Assembly (NCBI GenBank): GCA_020284085.1
Contig: JACEVL010000163.1
Coordinates: 2,450,761-2,514,760, forward strand
Length of the DNA stretch: 64,000 nucleotides
DNA from: Aporrectodea caliginosa
Lineage: Eukaryota > Annelida > Clitellata > Crassiclitellata > Lumbricidae
Reading direction: 5' to 3'
Below the pieces are notes generated by a model. That model did no database searches. It was not told the DNA's origin and worked only from the letters and a program-made list of their open reading frames with translations. The position numbers and the translations under genes were made by a program. This document shows, piece after piece, positions 1-11,530 of the stretch. Numbering within the stretch: position 1 is the stretch's first letter; the number at the start of each line of letters is the position of its first letter.

Positions 1-248
1 GTAGAAGTAAATAACACACTGTGAAGACGGTTGTAATTATTGGAAACTTTTGGATGTCCACTTATGGAGAAGCGAATGCTAGCAATGTTTCGGTTCTGCG
101 TTCACTCATGCCTAAGTAACGTTTAGTGGCGTTTCGGGAGCAATAGTGTTTTTCAATAAGAAGTGAAAGGGTTTCTTATTGCTTCTTCGAATGTTGCTTT
201 CTTTTTCAATAATTATCGTTCTTCTCAGTACTCATTCTTCTTCTTTGT

Positions 249-251
249 GAC

Positions 252-312
<61 letters not shown>

Positions 313-341
313 TATTGTTGTTGTTGTTGTTGTTGTTGTTG
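249..341. repeat. (ATT)n then (GTT)n microsatellite
   Basis: About 20 ATT units run directly into about 9 TTG/GTT units. The open frame across them, coding poly-Ile then poly-Cys, is an artefact of the repeat. Confidence 0.95.
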
Positions 342-484
342 TCATCATCACCGAGTTGGTTTCACTATGTTATTCCTGTCGTTCGTGTTTAGAGTTAAGT
401 GCTTGGGAAAAAATAAGGACATCGGAGATGATTTTAAGCCACCATCATTCCTAAGGGATAGGGTTAGGCTATAGCTATAGGGAT

Positions 485-530
485 AGCCCGGATAGCCTAT
501 ATAAATTCTCAGAATGAATGAATGAATTCC
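485..530 (+). mobile_element. LINE family B 3' tail fragment
   Basis: The stretch reads CCTATATAAATTCTCAGAATG and ends in GAATGAATGAAT. This is the 3' end shared with the longer LINE B copies at 10226-11530 and 38298-38765. Only the terminus is present. Confidence 0.6.
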
Positions 531-1934
531 GTATTGGCCCTCATTAGCCATCAGTCTCTATTGGCTATGATGAAACATTTTACACACCATGTTGCTGTCA
601 GTTAATTTGTTATATTATCTTTTTGAGCTGAAATTGGTAGAAATTTCAATTTAACTATCGATTTCAGTACCATTTCGCTTATTTCTCTTAGATACTAAAG
701 CCCAATTTTTGCTGACTCTGAGAAATAACTTTTATAGTTTAGGGCATAAACTAATCTCTAGGTGTCAGACAGTCAGAGACATTTTTGTACTTTCGATAAA
801 CGATTGGTAAAAGGCAGACGTATGTTGCCCTTAGTAGAAACTAATCGCTAGATGGAAAATAATTGTTGTAATCCGGCTTCCAGTTTAACGAGCAGAAACT
901 AGCACATTCACAAGAGATTAGACTGCAAACCCATAGATTATAATAACACTTCGTAAATCTCATCACATGCCCTAATCAATCAGAGACACAGATAATAACG
1001 AAAAGTCACGTCTATTTTGTGAAACATACTGGCAACAGGAACCAATAACATTGAAAGATCGCTGCAGAAACCTAGAATATGAAGATAGGCAAACTCGTCA
1101 ATAGGCTATCATAGGCCTAACCCGCAGATACTCTCGAAGTAATCGCATCTCACTAATAAATGGTAAAATGGCAATAAAACCTAGAATAGTCGATAGACTG
1201 GGCTGAAAATGGCTTCGAAGAAGCAACAGGTTAAATTATAACCGCTACCCAAAATTGGCGGAATTTTATAGGCAAATAATGTCGCAATTTAGAAATTATT
1301 ATTTCTGTTTATGGGTATCTTCGCTTATCGCGGTCCTTATTCGATTTTACATTAGAAACTACAATGGTTTACATGATTTGGACCGCGATAACCGATGTTA
1401 GCCCAGCGTGTAATGTACTAAATGTAAGAACGGACGTCCGCATAGGACATGACCTTCCCTGCACTAGTCAGCATTTATAGAGTGACCATCCCTGCCCTGT
1501 TAGGACACCTCATTACTGGACGAACCATTACCGTTACAGTAAAAAATGACGATTTATCGCAGTGAGTGGCCTATCCACGTGTTGGCTATCGACGGTGTGT
1601 CAAGTTAAAGCTCATATACACATTCATTGAAATTCATTTAATTTATGCGAAGACATGATGTAATGTAATGTGAATCCCTCATATGTTTTCCAATGATCTT
1701 AGTGGTATCTACATAGAAATTTCCAGATTACGATAATGTTGTATGAAAGGGTATGCTCTTGAAAGAGGAAAGAGCCTGTCTTCGCATTATAGCAGCACAA
1801 AGCATTACAACGGCAATTTTGACAGGCTGCAGCAAAGACGTTTGGTAACATCCAATTCGAAAGAATGGCGAGAGAACGCAAAATTGAGCCAACAGACTCT
1901 TCAACGGGCAGGCCCTTACACTGAAACTCTAACC
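531..1934. other. Unannotated AT-rich intergenic DNA
   Basis: I see no coding exon, RNA gene or recognisable element here. The two overlapping short open frames near 1.70-1.95 kb lie on opposite strands, have no splice context, and are not supported. Confidence 0.6.
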
Positions 1935-2590
1935 TAACCCCTAACACTGGCTATTCCCTAAGCCTAAGCCTAGCACTAGAGCCTAGCCTAACCCCTAGGC
2001 CTACTAGGCCTGGTCCTGGCCCCGCCTGGCCTAGCCTTGCCCCCTAGTTAGGGTTAGGGTTGGGGTCGACTAGGGTTAGGCAATTTGGGGGTTGGGGTTG
2101 GGAGTTAGGGCCAGGGCCAGTTAGTCCAGGCCAGGCCAAGCCAGAGGTTAGGGCCAGGCCAGGGCCAGAGATTAGGGCCAATCAGGTTAGGCCTTAGGCC
2201 AGGCCAGGTTAGGGTTAGGGTTAGGGTTAGGGTTAGGCCAGGTTAGGGTTAGGGTTAGGCTCAGGCCAGGGGTTAGGGTTAGGGTTAGGGTTAGGGTTAG
2301 GGTTAGGGCCAGGGTTAAGGTTAGGGGCCAAAGGGTTAGGGTTAGGGTTAGGGTTAGGGTTAGGTTAGGGTTAGGGTTAGGGTTAGGGTTAGGGTTAGAG
2401 GTTAGGGTTAGGGTTAGGGGTTAGGGTTAGGGTTAGGGTTAGGGGTTAGGGGTTAGGGTTAGGGGTTAGGGTTAGGGTTAGGGTTAGGGTTAGGGTTAGG
2501 GTTAGGGTTAGGGTTAGGGTTAGGGTTAGGGTTAGGGTTAGGGTTAGGGTTAGGGTTAGGTTAGGGTTAGGGTTAGGGGTTAGGTTAGGG
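1935..2590. repeat. Interstitial telomere-like (TTAGGG)n array with inverted flank
   Basis: From about 2041 to 2590 the + strand is mostly TTAGGG units with variants such as TTAGGGG, TTAGG and GCCAGG. Its left edge (1935-2035) instead carries C-rich CCTAACC/CCTAGCC motifs, so orientation switches from C-rich to G-rich near 2040. TTAGGG is the ancestral animal telomere repeat. The internal position, mixed units and ordinary flanking DNA indicate an interstitial array rather than a chromosome end. Confidence 0.9.
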
Positions 2591-2927
2591 ATATACGAAA
2601 AGATGAGCACTGGCTCAGTCCGCCCCCGTCTCCATCCGACTATTTCCTGTTGTTGAGGTTGATGCCGTGAGGTTCCAGTGTCATGAGTTGATGTTGCCAG
2701 TACGTCTCCTTCTGTAATATCTTGATTCTTAATTTCTTGATGTCACCCCTACAAAGAAAAAGCTCCGCAGCAGAAATTGTGTCTATTGGTGTTATTGTTA
2801 TATTAGCTATCGAGTGGTACGGTAAGGTAAAGTGTTTGGCTATTGGAGTGTCCTTAAGGGTTACTATATTAGATCTGTGGTCCGTTAATCTATCACAAAG
2901 TCGTCTAANAACAGAAAATTAAATGCT
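2591..2927. other. Unannotated spacer containing one undetermined base
   Basis: This spacer lies between the telomere-like array and dispersed repeat A. It has an N at 2909, which points to uncertain assembly here. No gene is recognised. Confidence 0.6.
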
Positions 2928-3152
2928 AAAAATCTTACTGTGGAGCCAGATAGGCTAACCAGTAGGCTAGTATGGCTTGAAAACATTGGGACTTAGATTT
3001 TTTAGTTTTGCTTGTGCCATACGTAATTTAATTTCGTTAACACTTGCCCTTAAGCTGCGAATTCTTTAACATCAGTTTCAAGTATGGATATAATAGATTT
3101 TTATAACTATGATGACGTGTACGGATGCCGATGACATTCAACAGCTCTGCAG
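2928..3152. repeat. Dispersed repeat A, copy 1
   Basis: The sequence from AAAATCTTACTGT to GCAGCCTCCC matches 23630-23876 with scattered substitutions. Both copies run through the same ATAGATTTTTATAACTATG stretch into the CCTCCCATTACAACACCCTG unit. In this copy the unit then becomes a long tandem array. Confidence 0.85.
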
Positions 3153-3710
3153 CCTCCCATTACAACACGCTGTGTCATTGATAGCCTCCCATTACAACAC
3201 CCTGTGTCGTTGATAGCCTCCCATTACAACACCCTGTGTCGTTGATAGCCTCCCATTACAACACCCTGTGTCGTTGATAGCCTCCCATTACAACACCCTG
3301 TGTCGTTGATAGCCTCCCATTACAACACCCTGTGTCGTTGATAGCCTCCCATTACAACACCCTGTGTCGTTGATAGCCTCCCATTACAACACCCTGTGTT
3401 GTTGATAGCCTCCCATTACAACACCCTGTGTCGTTGATAGCCTCCCATTACAACACCCTGTGTCGTTGATAGCCTCCCATTACAACACCCTGTGTCGTTG
3501 ATAGCCTCCCATTACAACACCCTGTGTCGTTGATAGCCTCCCATTACAACACCCTGTGTCGTTGATAGCCTCCCATCACAACACCCTGTGTCGTTGATAG
3601 CCTCCCTTTACAACACCCTGTGTCGTTGATAGCCTCCCATTACAACACCCTGTGTCATTGATAGCCTCCCATTACAACACCCTGTGTCATTGATAGCCTC
3701 CCATTGCAAC
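3153..3710. repeat. 32-bp minisatellite, about 17.4 units
   Basis: The unit is CCTCCCATTACAACACCCTG followed by TGTCGTTGATAG. Units are nearly identical; first and last units show GTCATT instead of GTCGTT and a few point changes. The last unit breaks off at CCATTGCAAC, exactly where dispersed element B begins. The related copy at 23.85 kb has a single unit, so this array is a local expansion. Confidence 0.95.
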
Positions 3711-6700
3711 ACATGTAGCCTAATTCTGACTAAATTTGGACTCAAATCTTATTTAGAGGCTAACTTAACCATAAACCCCAATCCTGACCCTATTACCCTA
3801 TCCTAACCCTCCCATTTGACAATATTTTTCTGAAACATCACTCTGGCCCAACCTATGAAACCTCGCCTAGTATGAATTCAACGTTAGAAAGAATCACAAC
3901 CCTAATATTAATCGCATCGTCCGCCGAAATCGAACCCTAACCCTATACCCCAACCCTTTGCCTATAACTAACAATAAATCCAGAGGTTGGTTCCGTAGCT
4001 ACTTGTTTGCCTGCACACATCTGTCTACTTTCTAACAAATGACCGACCACAGAATACAGAGACAAACGAAAATGCGTTTACCTTAACAATGCATGAGAAA
4101 CGAGACTTCAAACTGTTCAGCCTTCATCGCCAACCGAGCGACCAGCAGCAGACCGAATGTAATAAATAAATGAAACGACCGAATGAAATAAATAAATGAA
4201 ACGACCGAATGAAATAAACAAATGAAACGACCGAATGAAATAAATAAATGAAACAACCGAATGAAATAAATAAATGAAACAACCGAATGTAATAAATAAA
4301 TGAAACAACCGAATGAAATAAATAAATGAAACGACCGAATGTAATAAATAAATGAAACGACCGAATGAAATAAATAAATCAAACGACCGAATGTAATAAA
4401 TAAATGAAACAACCGAATGAAATAAATAAATGAAACGACCGAATGTAATAAATAAATGAAACAACCGAATGTAATAAATAAATGAAACGACCGAAATAAA
4501 TAAATGAAAATAAATAAATGAAACGACCGAATGTAATAAATAAATGAAACGACCGAATGTAATAAATAAATGAAACGACCGAATGTAATAAATAAATGAA
4601 ACGACCGAATGTAATAAATAAATGAAACGACCGAATGAAATAAATAAATGAAACGACCGAATGTAATAAATAAATGAAACGACCGAATGTAATAAATAAA
4701 TGAAACGACCGAATGTAATAAATAAATGAAACGACCGAATGTAATAAATAAATGAAACGACCGAATGTAATAAATAAATGAAACGACCGAATGTAATAAA
4801 TAAATGAAACGACCGAATGTAATAAATAAATGAAACGACCGAATGTAATAAATAAATGAAACGACCGAATGTAATAAATAAATGAAACGACCGAATGTAA
4901 TAAATAAATGAAACGACCGAATGTAATAAATAAATGAAACGACCGAATGTAATAAATAAATGAAACGACCGAATGTAATAAATAAATGAAACGACCGAAT
5001 GTAATAAATAAATGAAACGACCGAATGTAATAAATAAATGAAACGACCGAATGTAATAAATAAATGAAACGACCGAATGTAATAAATAAATGAAACGACC
5101 GAATGTAATAAATAAATGAAACGACCGAATGTAATAAATAAATGAAACGACCGAATGTAATAAATAAATGAAACGACCGAATGTAATAAATAAATGAAAC
5201 GACCGAATGTAATAAATAAATGAAACGACCGAATGTAATAAATAAATGAAACGACCGAATGTAATAAATAAATGAAACGACCGAATGTAATAAATAAATG
5301 AAACGACCGAATGTAATAAATAAATGAAACGACCGAATGTAATAAATAAATGAAACGACCGAATGTAATAAATAAATGAAACGACCGAATGTAATAAATA
5401 AATGAAACGACCGAATGTAATAAATAAATGAAACGACCGAATGTAATAAATAAATGAAACGACCGAATGTAATAAATAAATGAAACGACCGAATGTAATA
5501 AATAAATGAAACGACCGAATGTAATAAATAAATGAAACGACCGAATGTAATAAATAAATGAAACGACCGAATGTAATAAATAAATGAAACGACCGAATGT
5601 AATAAATAAATGAAACGACCGAATGTAATAAATAAATGAAACGACCGAATGTAATAAATAAATGAAACGACCGAATGTAATAAATAAATGAAACGACCGA
5701 ATGTAATAAATAAATGAAACGACCGAATGTAATAAATAAATGAAACGACCGAATGTAATAAATAAATGAAACGACCGAATGTAATAAATAAATGAAACGA
5801 CCGAATGTAATAAATAAATGAAACGACCGAATGTAATAAATAAATGAAACGACCGAATGTAATAAATAAATGAAACGACCGAATGTAATAAATAAATGAA
5901 ACGACCGAATGTAATAAATAAATGAAACGACCGAATGTAATAAATAAATGAAACGACCGAATGTAATAAATAAATGAAATAACCGAATGTAATAAATAAA
6001 TGAAACGACCGAATGTAATAAATAAATGAAACGACCGAATGTAATAAATAAATGAAACGACCGAATGTAATAAATAAATGAAACGACCGAATGAAATAAA
6101 TAAATGAAACGACCGAATGTAATAAATAAATGAAACGACCGAATGTAATAAATAAATGAAACGACCGAATGTAATAAATAAATGAAACAACCGAATGTAA
6201 TAAATAAATGAAACGACCGAATGTAATAAATAAATGAAACGACCGAATGTAATAAATAAATGAAACGACCGAATGTAATAAATAAATGAAATAACCGAAT
6301 GTAATAAATAAATGAAACGACCGAATGTAATAAATAAATGAAACGACCGAATGTAATAAATAAATGAAACGACCGAATGTAATAAATAAATGAAACGACC
6401 GAATGAAATAAATAAATGAAACGACCGAATGTAATAAATAAATGAAACAACCCCTACCAATGCATCGCTCGAAAGATCTACGACGCTCAAATGATCCAGC
6501 CCAAAAAGCCCAACGAAAGTGCGCCGACGTCACTTTACGGAAACAATCGACTCGAAGACAAAAGGTTCGGACGACAGAGAACTATTATAATGGGGTCGAT
6601 GTGGCATTTCTAGGCGACAATTGAACTCATGAAGCGACTTCTTTAGACGATCAACGGCCGTTAAACAGCCATAAACTCCCAGAGAACAACGAAAGAAGGC

Positions 6701-8035
6701 GCGTATAAGACATGTCTAATAGTTAGCATCTATGTGCATATATGTATCAGAACATTCATATAGCTCATTTATTGCCTGCCGTTGCGCATGGGCAGTAAGT
6801 GTAAGCGGCTCTTTTATTTATCAACGGTGGACAGATTCCGTTGGGAGCTTCCGTTGGGAGGAGCAGGCAGTGGACGAAAAAGGCCTTTCGAAAGAATGTG
6901 GCACATAAAATTCAACTTTCGGTATCAACTTCCAAGTTCCAACACGCAACCTATCGCCGCAGCGTGACTACTGCATTGGTTAGGGTAAGATATCCTCCTG
7001 ATATATTATTGCTGAATGCCATGGTTTGTGCTATTGCACTCGGGTGGAACTTAATTACTTTCTGATGCTCTGGGCAGGAATTTTTTAGACGCTATTGTAG
7101 TTATTATTGCAAAAGAACATTTGTATAGCGCCTTTATGAAACATCTCAGTGTGGCTATTAGTCAGACTGAAAACGGAGTGCCTTTAGAATTAAAGCAGTA
7201 ATGAATTAAGCGCAAAGGAAGCTCGATTGTATGATGCTGGACCTGTGATCAATGATCAGGCATTTCCGCCTGGTCACTACAATGCCGCATTTGCTGTATT
7301 TTCTCTAACAGCCTGTACAAATGGGAATATATCTGGTCACTGAAGACTCTGAGCCTTCTAGACCACATTATTGCCTCTCAAATGTAGAGAGTGCTTTCCA
7401 AGACAACCGACTGTGGTGCCTGTCCAGTTGTTAAATGATCCGAAAGCCGAGCCATGAGCGAAAGCAGACGGAAACATCGGAACAGGATCGTATATTTTGG
7501 CGTCCGACGGCGAGTCTTCCACTGAGCCCGGCTTCCGAGAAAGAATGGTCGTATAACGTGTAGGGTCCGGGAACCTGGCCAGGCGGTCGTTCTGCCGGTC
7601 GGTCGGTCGGTCGGTCGGTCGGTCGGTCGGTCGTTCTGCCGGGCGGGCGGTGGGTCTGATTGATCGATGCGTGTTTGTCTTGCGTGCTGATCAATTGTCG
7701 GTCGGTTGAGGCCGCAGAGGCAGCAACAGCGGTCGGTCGGTGTCCTGTTCCGTCGATGGCCTTTGTCCGAAAGGCAGATGACACGACGACGCAAAATAAC
7801 GGACGACGACGTAACTAACTCTACTTATACACTGACAATGTCTGCATTTGACAGATACCGAGGCTGTAATGCGCGCTTATAGGCACACCGCGTCATATAG
7901 CACAGAGTCACTGTGGCCTCCATCCACAGATAGCAATGTTAAGCTAATCAGACAAATAATGTCTGATCATCAACAGGCAAGACCACGCCTAATCGACTTT
8001 CAGCATATTGATAACTTCAATTTCAGATACACTTT
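3711..8035. repeat. Dispersed element B, copy 1 (with expanded minisatellite)
   Basis: The segment starts ACATGTAGCCTAATTCTG and ends near CTTTCAGCATATTGATAAC. It is collinear with 30560-32708 at high identity throughout. The main difference is about 88 units of a 26-bp tandem repeat here against about three there. Both copies also hold a CGGT/GGTC microsatellite near the right end. I see no long protein, terminal inverted repeat or clear target duplication, so it is either a non-autonomous element of unknown class or a segmental duplication. Open frames at 7378-7794 and 32000-32486 are conserved between copies but read through the microsatellite and are not supported as genes. Confidence 0.8.
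4149..6449. repeat. 26-bp minisatellite, about 88 units
   Basis: The + strand unit is AATAAATAAATGAAACGACC followed by GAATGT, with GAATGA and ACAACC variants near the edges and almost no change in the centre. Because 26 is not a multiple of 3 and the unit has no stop on the minus strand, all three minus frames stay open for 700-800 codons and encode the same 26-residue FHLFITFGRFIYLL-type repeat. These are not genes. Confidence 0.97.
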
Positions 8036-8158
8036 TAGTCCAGGCGGTACACGCATTTATACTGCATTTTTTGAACAAGGATTGCCGCTTTGCACAGTTG
8101 TAGTTGACACCTAAGAGAACATTTTAGGAAGGGGAGGCATTCGAAATTTCCCTTAGAA

Positions 8159-8650
8159 TTCAAGATGGCGGCTTTTTTCAAAATGGCCGACCGAAATTGA
8201 GATTTTTAAATATCTCGGCTTCTAGTTCACTTAGAATCATTATCTTGGTGTCTAAACATACATATGTTAAGGCAATGATTCTAATAGGGCCATCGCAGAG
8301 TAGCCCCGGTCTCATCGGTCGGCCATTTTTCAAAATGGCCGACGAAAATTGAGATTTTCAATATCTCTGCTTCTAGTTCACTTAGAATCGTTATTTTGGT
8401 GTCTTAACATACATATTTAGGGGCAATGATTCCACTAGGGCCATCGCAGAGTAGCCCCGGTCTCATCGGTCGGCCAGTTTTCAAAATGGCCGACGAAAAT
8501 TGAGATTTTCAATATCTCTGCTTCTAGTTCACTTAGAATCGTTATTTTGATGTCCAAACATACACATTTCAGGACTGTGTTTCGACTAAGGCCTTCGCAG
8601 ATTAACCAATGGTCTCATTGGAAAATGGCCGACCGAAATTGAGATTTCTA
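8159..8650. repeat. Tandem repeat, period about 151 bp, 3.5 units
   Basis: The motif AAAATGGCCGAC recurs near 8180, 8332, 8483 and 8622. Each is followed by GAAATTGAGATTTT, then ATATCTCGGCTTCTAGTTC, and a CATCGCAGAGTAGCCCCGG block. Units have diverged by several percent and the last is shortened. No gene is associated. Confidence 0.9.
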
Positions 8651-8935
8651 TTTTCCAAATAACACGAATCTATAGGGTCAAAATTAACATAAGCCATCAA
8701 AATGAATCCAAAGAAGGTCAATTTATTGCAAAACGGCGAAATTGTTTTTAAAAAGAAACAAATAAATACTTTCTGCATTCAGTGCTTCTTTTCCAATTTC
8801 TTTGTGGCATCTTCCCTCATTACTGTGGATGGTATCTAAAAGTTTTAATAATAAGAGTCTTCCATGGATTTATAAAACATTCTATTAGTCCTGGTTTATC
8901 TATCTTTCTTTCGTGAAATGTAAGAAATTACTTCC

Positions 8936-9359
8936 TTAGCTAGGATTCGAACATTTCCCTCTACAGTAACTGTTGGAACACTTCAGTGTGCATCGGACAC
9001 CAACACATTTACAAGAGCATATATTTGACGTACAACCCTCCTTGCACCCACATTTCAATAGTTCTCTGCATACCTGCCAAACTGCTGGTTGTGTAGTCCA
9101 TTGTGGAGTCCACACCTCACCTCGCTTTATCCATCCCCAATGAGCTGGAGATGGCGTATCAGTTATGATACTCTCTGCCTGGCCACACACATGCCCACCT
9201 TGGTATATGGCTCGAAGAGTGTGTAGGACTAGCGCATCACATGTGGGAGGAAGACTTGGCAATGGTGTCACTTTGGTCGCGTACAGATGTAAATGTTCGC
9301 GTTTTTCTATAGCGACCTTATATGGCCTCGACCGTGCTAATTTTTCAATGAATTGATCG
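8936..9359 (-). pseudogene. C-terminal fragment of mobile-element-associated CXC-type Cys-rich protein
   Basis: The minus frame is open from about 9357 to 8936. It reads SLPPTCDALVLHTLRAIYQG, then a tryptophan-rich stretch (WGWIKRGEVWTPQW), then CGCKEGCTSNICSCKCVGVR and CSNSYCRGKCS. From family knowledge, an SLPPT...LH..RA block followed by a tesmin/TSO1-like CXC cysteine cluster is the C-terminus of proteins repeated in many invertebrate genomes and usually linked to mobile elements. Upstream the frame runs into SINE and MITE sequence, so the N-terminus is lost. There is no start codon in good context and no intron signal. The exact element class is not determined. Confidence 0.6.
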
Positions 9360-9435
9360 GGTGAGATCCTTCACCACCGCTCACCCGTTTGAATGGACGT
9401 CACGCCATTTAAGGTCCCCGTGCAAGGACCGTGCT

Positions 9436-9814
9436 CAGTGTTTAATCTAGACGTCTCTGGGGGGTAAAGTTCCCCCCAGGATCGAGTTTTCCCCAGAAAA
9501 ATTAAAGAGATGAAATTTTAGCCCCAAGAAAAATTAAAGACATGTAATTTTGTAGAATATTGTCTTGGAAAACTCTCGATACTACCCCGCCCTCGAAAAT
9601 ATTGGTGGGAAATTGTTGTTACTACCCCCCGAAAGAAAATCCTTGGAAAAGTCTCGTTACTACCCCTCCCTCGAAAATTCCTCGAAAATTTTTGAGCTCT
9701 TGTTCTTGGAAATACTCGTTACTACCCCTCCCGGTCGTCAACTTTTACAATAAGCTGGATACCCCCAGAACCCTCAATTCCCCCCAGACAGCAAGGGGAC
9801 TAGATTAAACACTG
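9436..9814. mobile_element. 379-bp MITE with 9-bp target duplication
   Basis: The left end is CAGTGTTTAATCTAG and the right end is CTAGATTAAACACTG, a perfect 15-bp terminal inverted repeat. Subterminal CTCTGGGGGG/CCCCCCAGA stretches are also inverted. The direct flanks are GACCGTGCT at 9427-9435 and 9815-9823, a 9-bp target duplication. Inside are degenerate ACTACCCCTCCCTCG repeats and no coding frame. CAG-type ends suit hAT (8-bp duplication); a 9-bp duplication suits Mutator-like elements. The class is left open. Confidence 0.85.
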
Positions 9815-9823
9815 GACCGTGCT

Positions 9824-9957
9824 AGCCCGAGATTTAAATCTCTGAAAATAAGCTGGCATCGAGAATCGAGCCACAGTCCGCATGCTCTCTTTCTCAGAGG
9901 CGCATGAGACGCGCAGCCAACGCTCTTACCAATGTAGCTAACTGGGCCAGTTAGGCG
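9824..9957 (-). mobile_element. tRNA-derived SINE head
   Basis: On the minus strand a tRNA-like head carries an A-box-like TAGCTACATTGG (9929-9940) and a B-box-like GGCTCGATTCTCG (9860-9872). The anticodon arm is enlarged, so this is not a working tRNA. The 3' continuation is interrupted by the MITE at 9436-9814 and resumes at 9427 downward. Confidence 0.6.
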
Positions 9958-10225
9958 AGCGCCATGCCGCAACAAACTGTCCTCTCACAATATACTCCAA
10001 ATGTTTTTCAACAACGTGGCTTCATGCCATTATTATATGAGGTCTAGTGGTCTACACCGTCATAAACAAAAGCACCTGAACTTCCACAAAATTCAGCTGG
10101 ATTATCAATTCAGCTATAGGATATTGCCAAGTCTTCCTTGATGACGTCGCCTATGGAAAGCCTCTGGACGATGTCGCCTATACAGAGGCTGTGCATAATG
10201 TCGCCTATGAGAGGCACTGTATGCT

Positions 10226-11530
10226 GTCACTTCATTCATTCATTCATTACTTGAATTTATATAGCGCCTCTTCAAGGGAACTACTCAGAGGCGCTCCCAA
10301 CCCCAGCGCGGCCAAATAGGACCATTTTAAGTTGAGAGAGGAATGTCTGAGACGGGGTTCTAGGAAGGGAGCGGAGGACCAGAGGGAGGCCATTCCAGGT
10401 TGAGGCTCCAACCACAGAGAACGCACGGCTCTGCTTGGTGGAGGTGCGAGCAAAAGGCACAGAGAGAAGCCCATGTTCAGCCGAACGGAGGGAGCGCGAG
10501 CCCCGAGCACTGAGGGTTGGGCTCCAGAGGTCGGTAAGGTAGGCAGCAGCGAGGCCCAGCAGGCAGCGCCAAACTAGGGCAGCTACCCTCCACCAAGCAG
10601 AGCCGTGCGTTCCCTGTGCGTTCTCTGTGGTTGGACCCTCAACCTGGAATGGCCTCCCTCTGGTCCTCCGCAGCTACCGATTCGTTGCCTAAGAGGGAGA
10701 CAGTGAAGAATGTCAAGCATATAGCTGGAGATGTGGTCGAATTTGGGTATGCGGCCAATAAGGCGGGCTGCAGAGCGTAAGACACGATTTATACAGTTCA
10801 GTCGGACAGCCGGGAGGCCAGCATAGAGAGAGCAGCAGAAGTCAAGTCTGATGGCTACAAAAGAATGGACAAGGGTAGCAGCAGCAGTAGAACTTAGCGA
10901 GCGAGCGATAGTGCGTAGTTGGCGCAGCTGATAATAGCAAGCGCGGCTGAGAGAGCGAATGTGAGGAGCAAAAGTGAGCTCCTGATCCAGAGTAACACCA
11001 AGGTCACGGACCACACAGGAGAAGACAAAATGAGGAAAGGCGGTAGCAAGGGCAGCCATATCTAACTTAGCCAGCTGCTGGCGGGTGCCAAGCCAAATGA
11101 ATTGAGTTTTTGAGGAGTTGAGGCGGAGACGGTTGGACGACATCCAGGCCCCCAAGGCCTCCATGGCCAAGCTCATAGCGCGGACGGTTACAACAGCGTC
11201 AGAGGCGAGGCAGTGTTGGTAGGCCTGAACGTCATCTGCGTATAGCTTGGCTAGCATAGCGTGAGAGGCAAGTAAAGAGGCGAGATCAGAGGTATAAATT
11301 ATGAAGAGAAGTGGACTCAAGACAGAGCCCTGTGCGAGACTGTAGGGGGCGGGGGCCCATCGGGACCTAGAGGACCCATGGACCACACGAAAGGAGCGCT
11401 CACTACGAAAAGATCTTAGCCAGAGGAGCATGGTACCAGAAAGGCCGAAGGATTTATGCAACCGTTCTAGCAAGATATCATGGTCCACACTCCACAGTGT
11501 CAAACGCTCCACTGACATCAAAGAGAGTGA
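10226..11530 (-). mobile_element. LINE family B (CR1/L2-like), 5'-truncated, RT fragment
   Basis: The minus strand encodes the core and C-terminal part of a non-LTR reverse transcriptase: VDHDILLERL, AQGSVLSPLLFIIYTSDLAS, the catalytic block YADDVQ, then SSNRLRLNSSKTQF and RLIGRIPKFDH. It starts abruptly near 11530, just after a SGAFD-like motif, so the 5' half is missing. The 3' end is GAGGCGCTATATAAATTC plus GAATGAATG repeats. The frame is broken after about 10583, where an inverted duplication of about 75 bp has rearranged the C-terminus. The element is dead. The exact clade within CR1/L2/Jockey is inferred from motif style only. Confidence 0.9.

Noticed and set aside
3153..3710. Possible CRISPR-like array (32-bp repeats)
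   Set aside because: Repeats are directly adjacent with no unique spacers, and the genome is animal; this is a minisatellite.
4083..6533. Three minus-strand open frames of 700-816 codons
   Set aside because: They are read-through of a stop-free 26-bp tandem repeat; all three frames give the same 26-residue unit, which a real gene would not.
7378..7794. Minus-strand frame conserved between the two element B copies (also 32000-32486)
   Set aside because: It reads through a GGTC microsatellite, several frames are open at once, and the two copies differ by frame-shifting indels, so protein selection is not evident.
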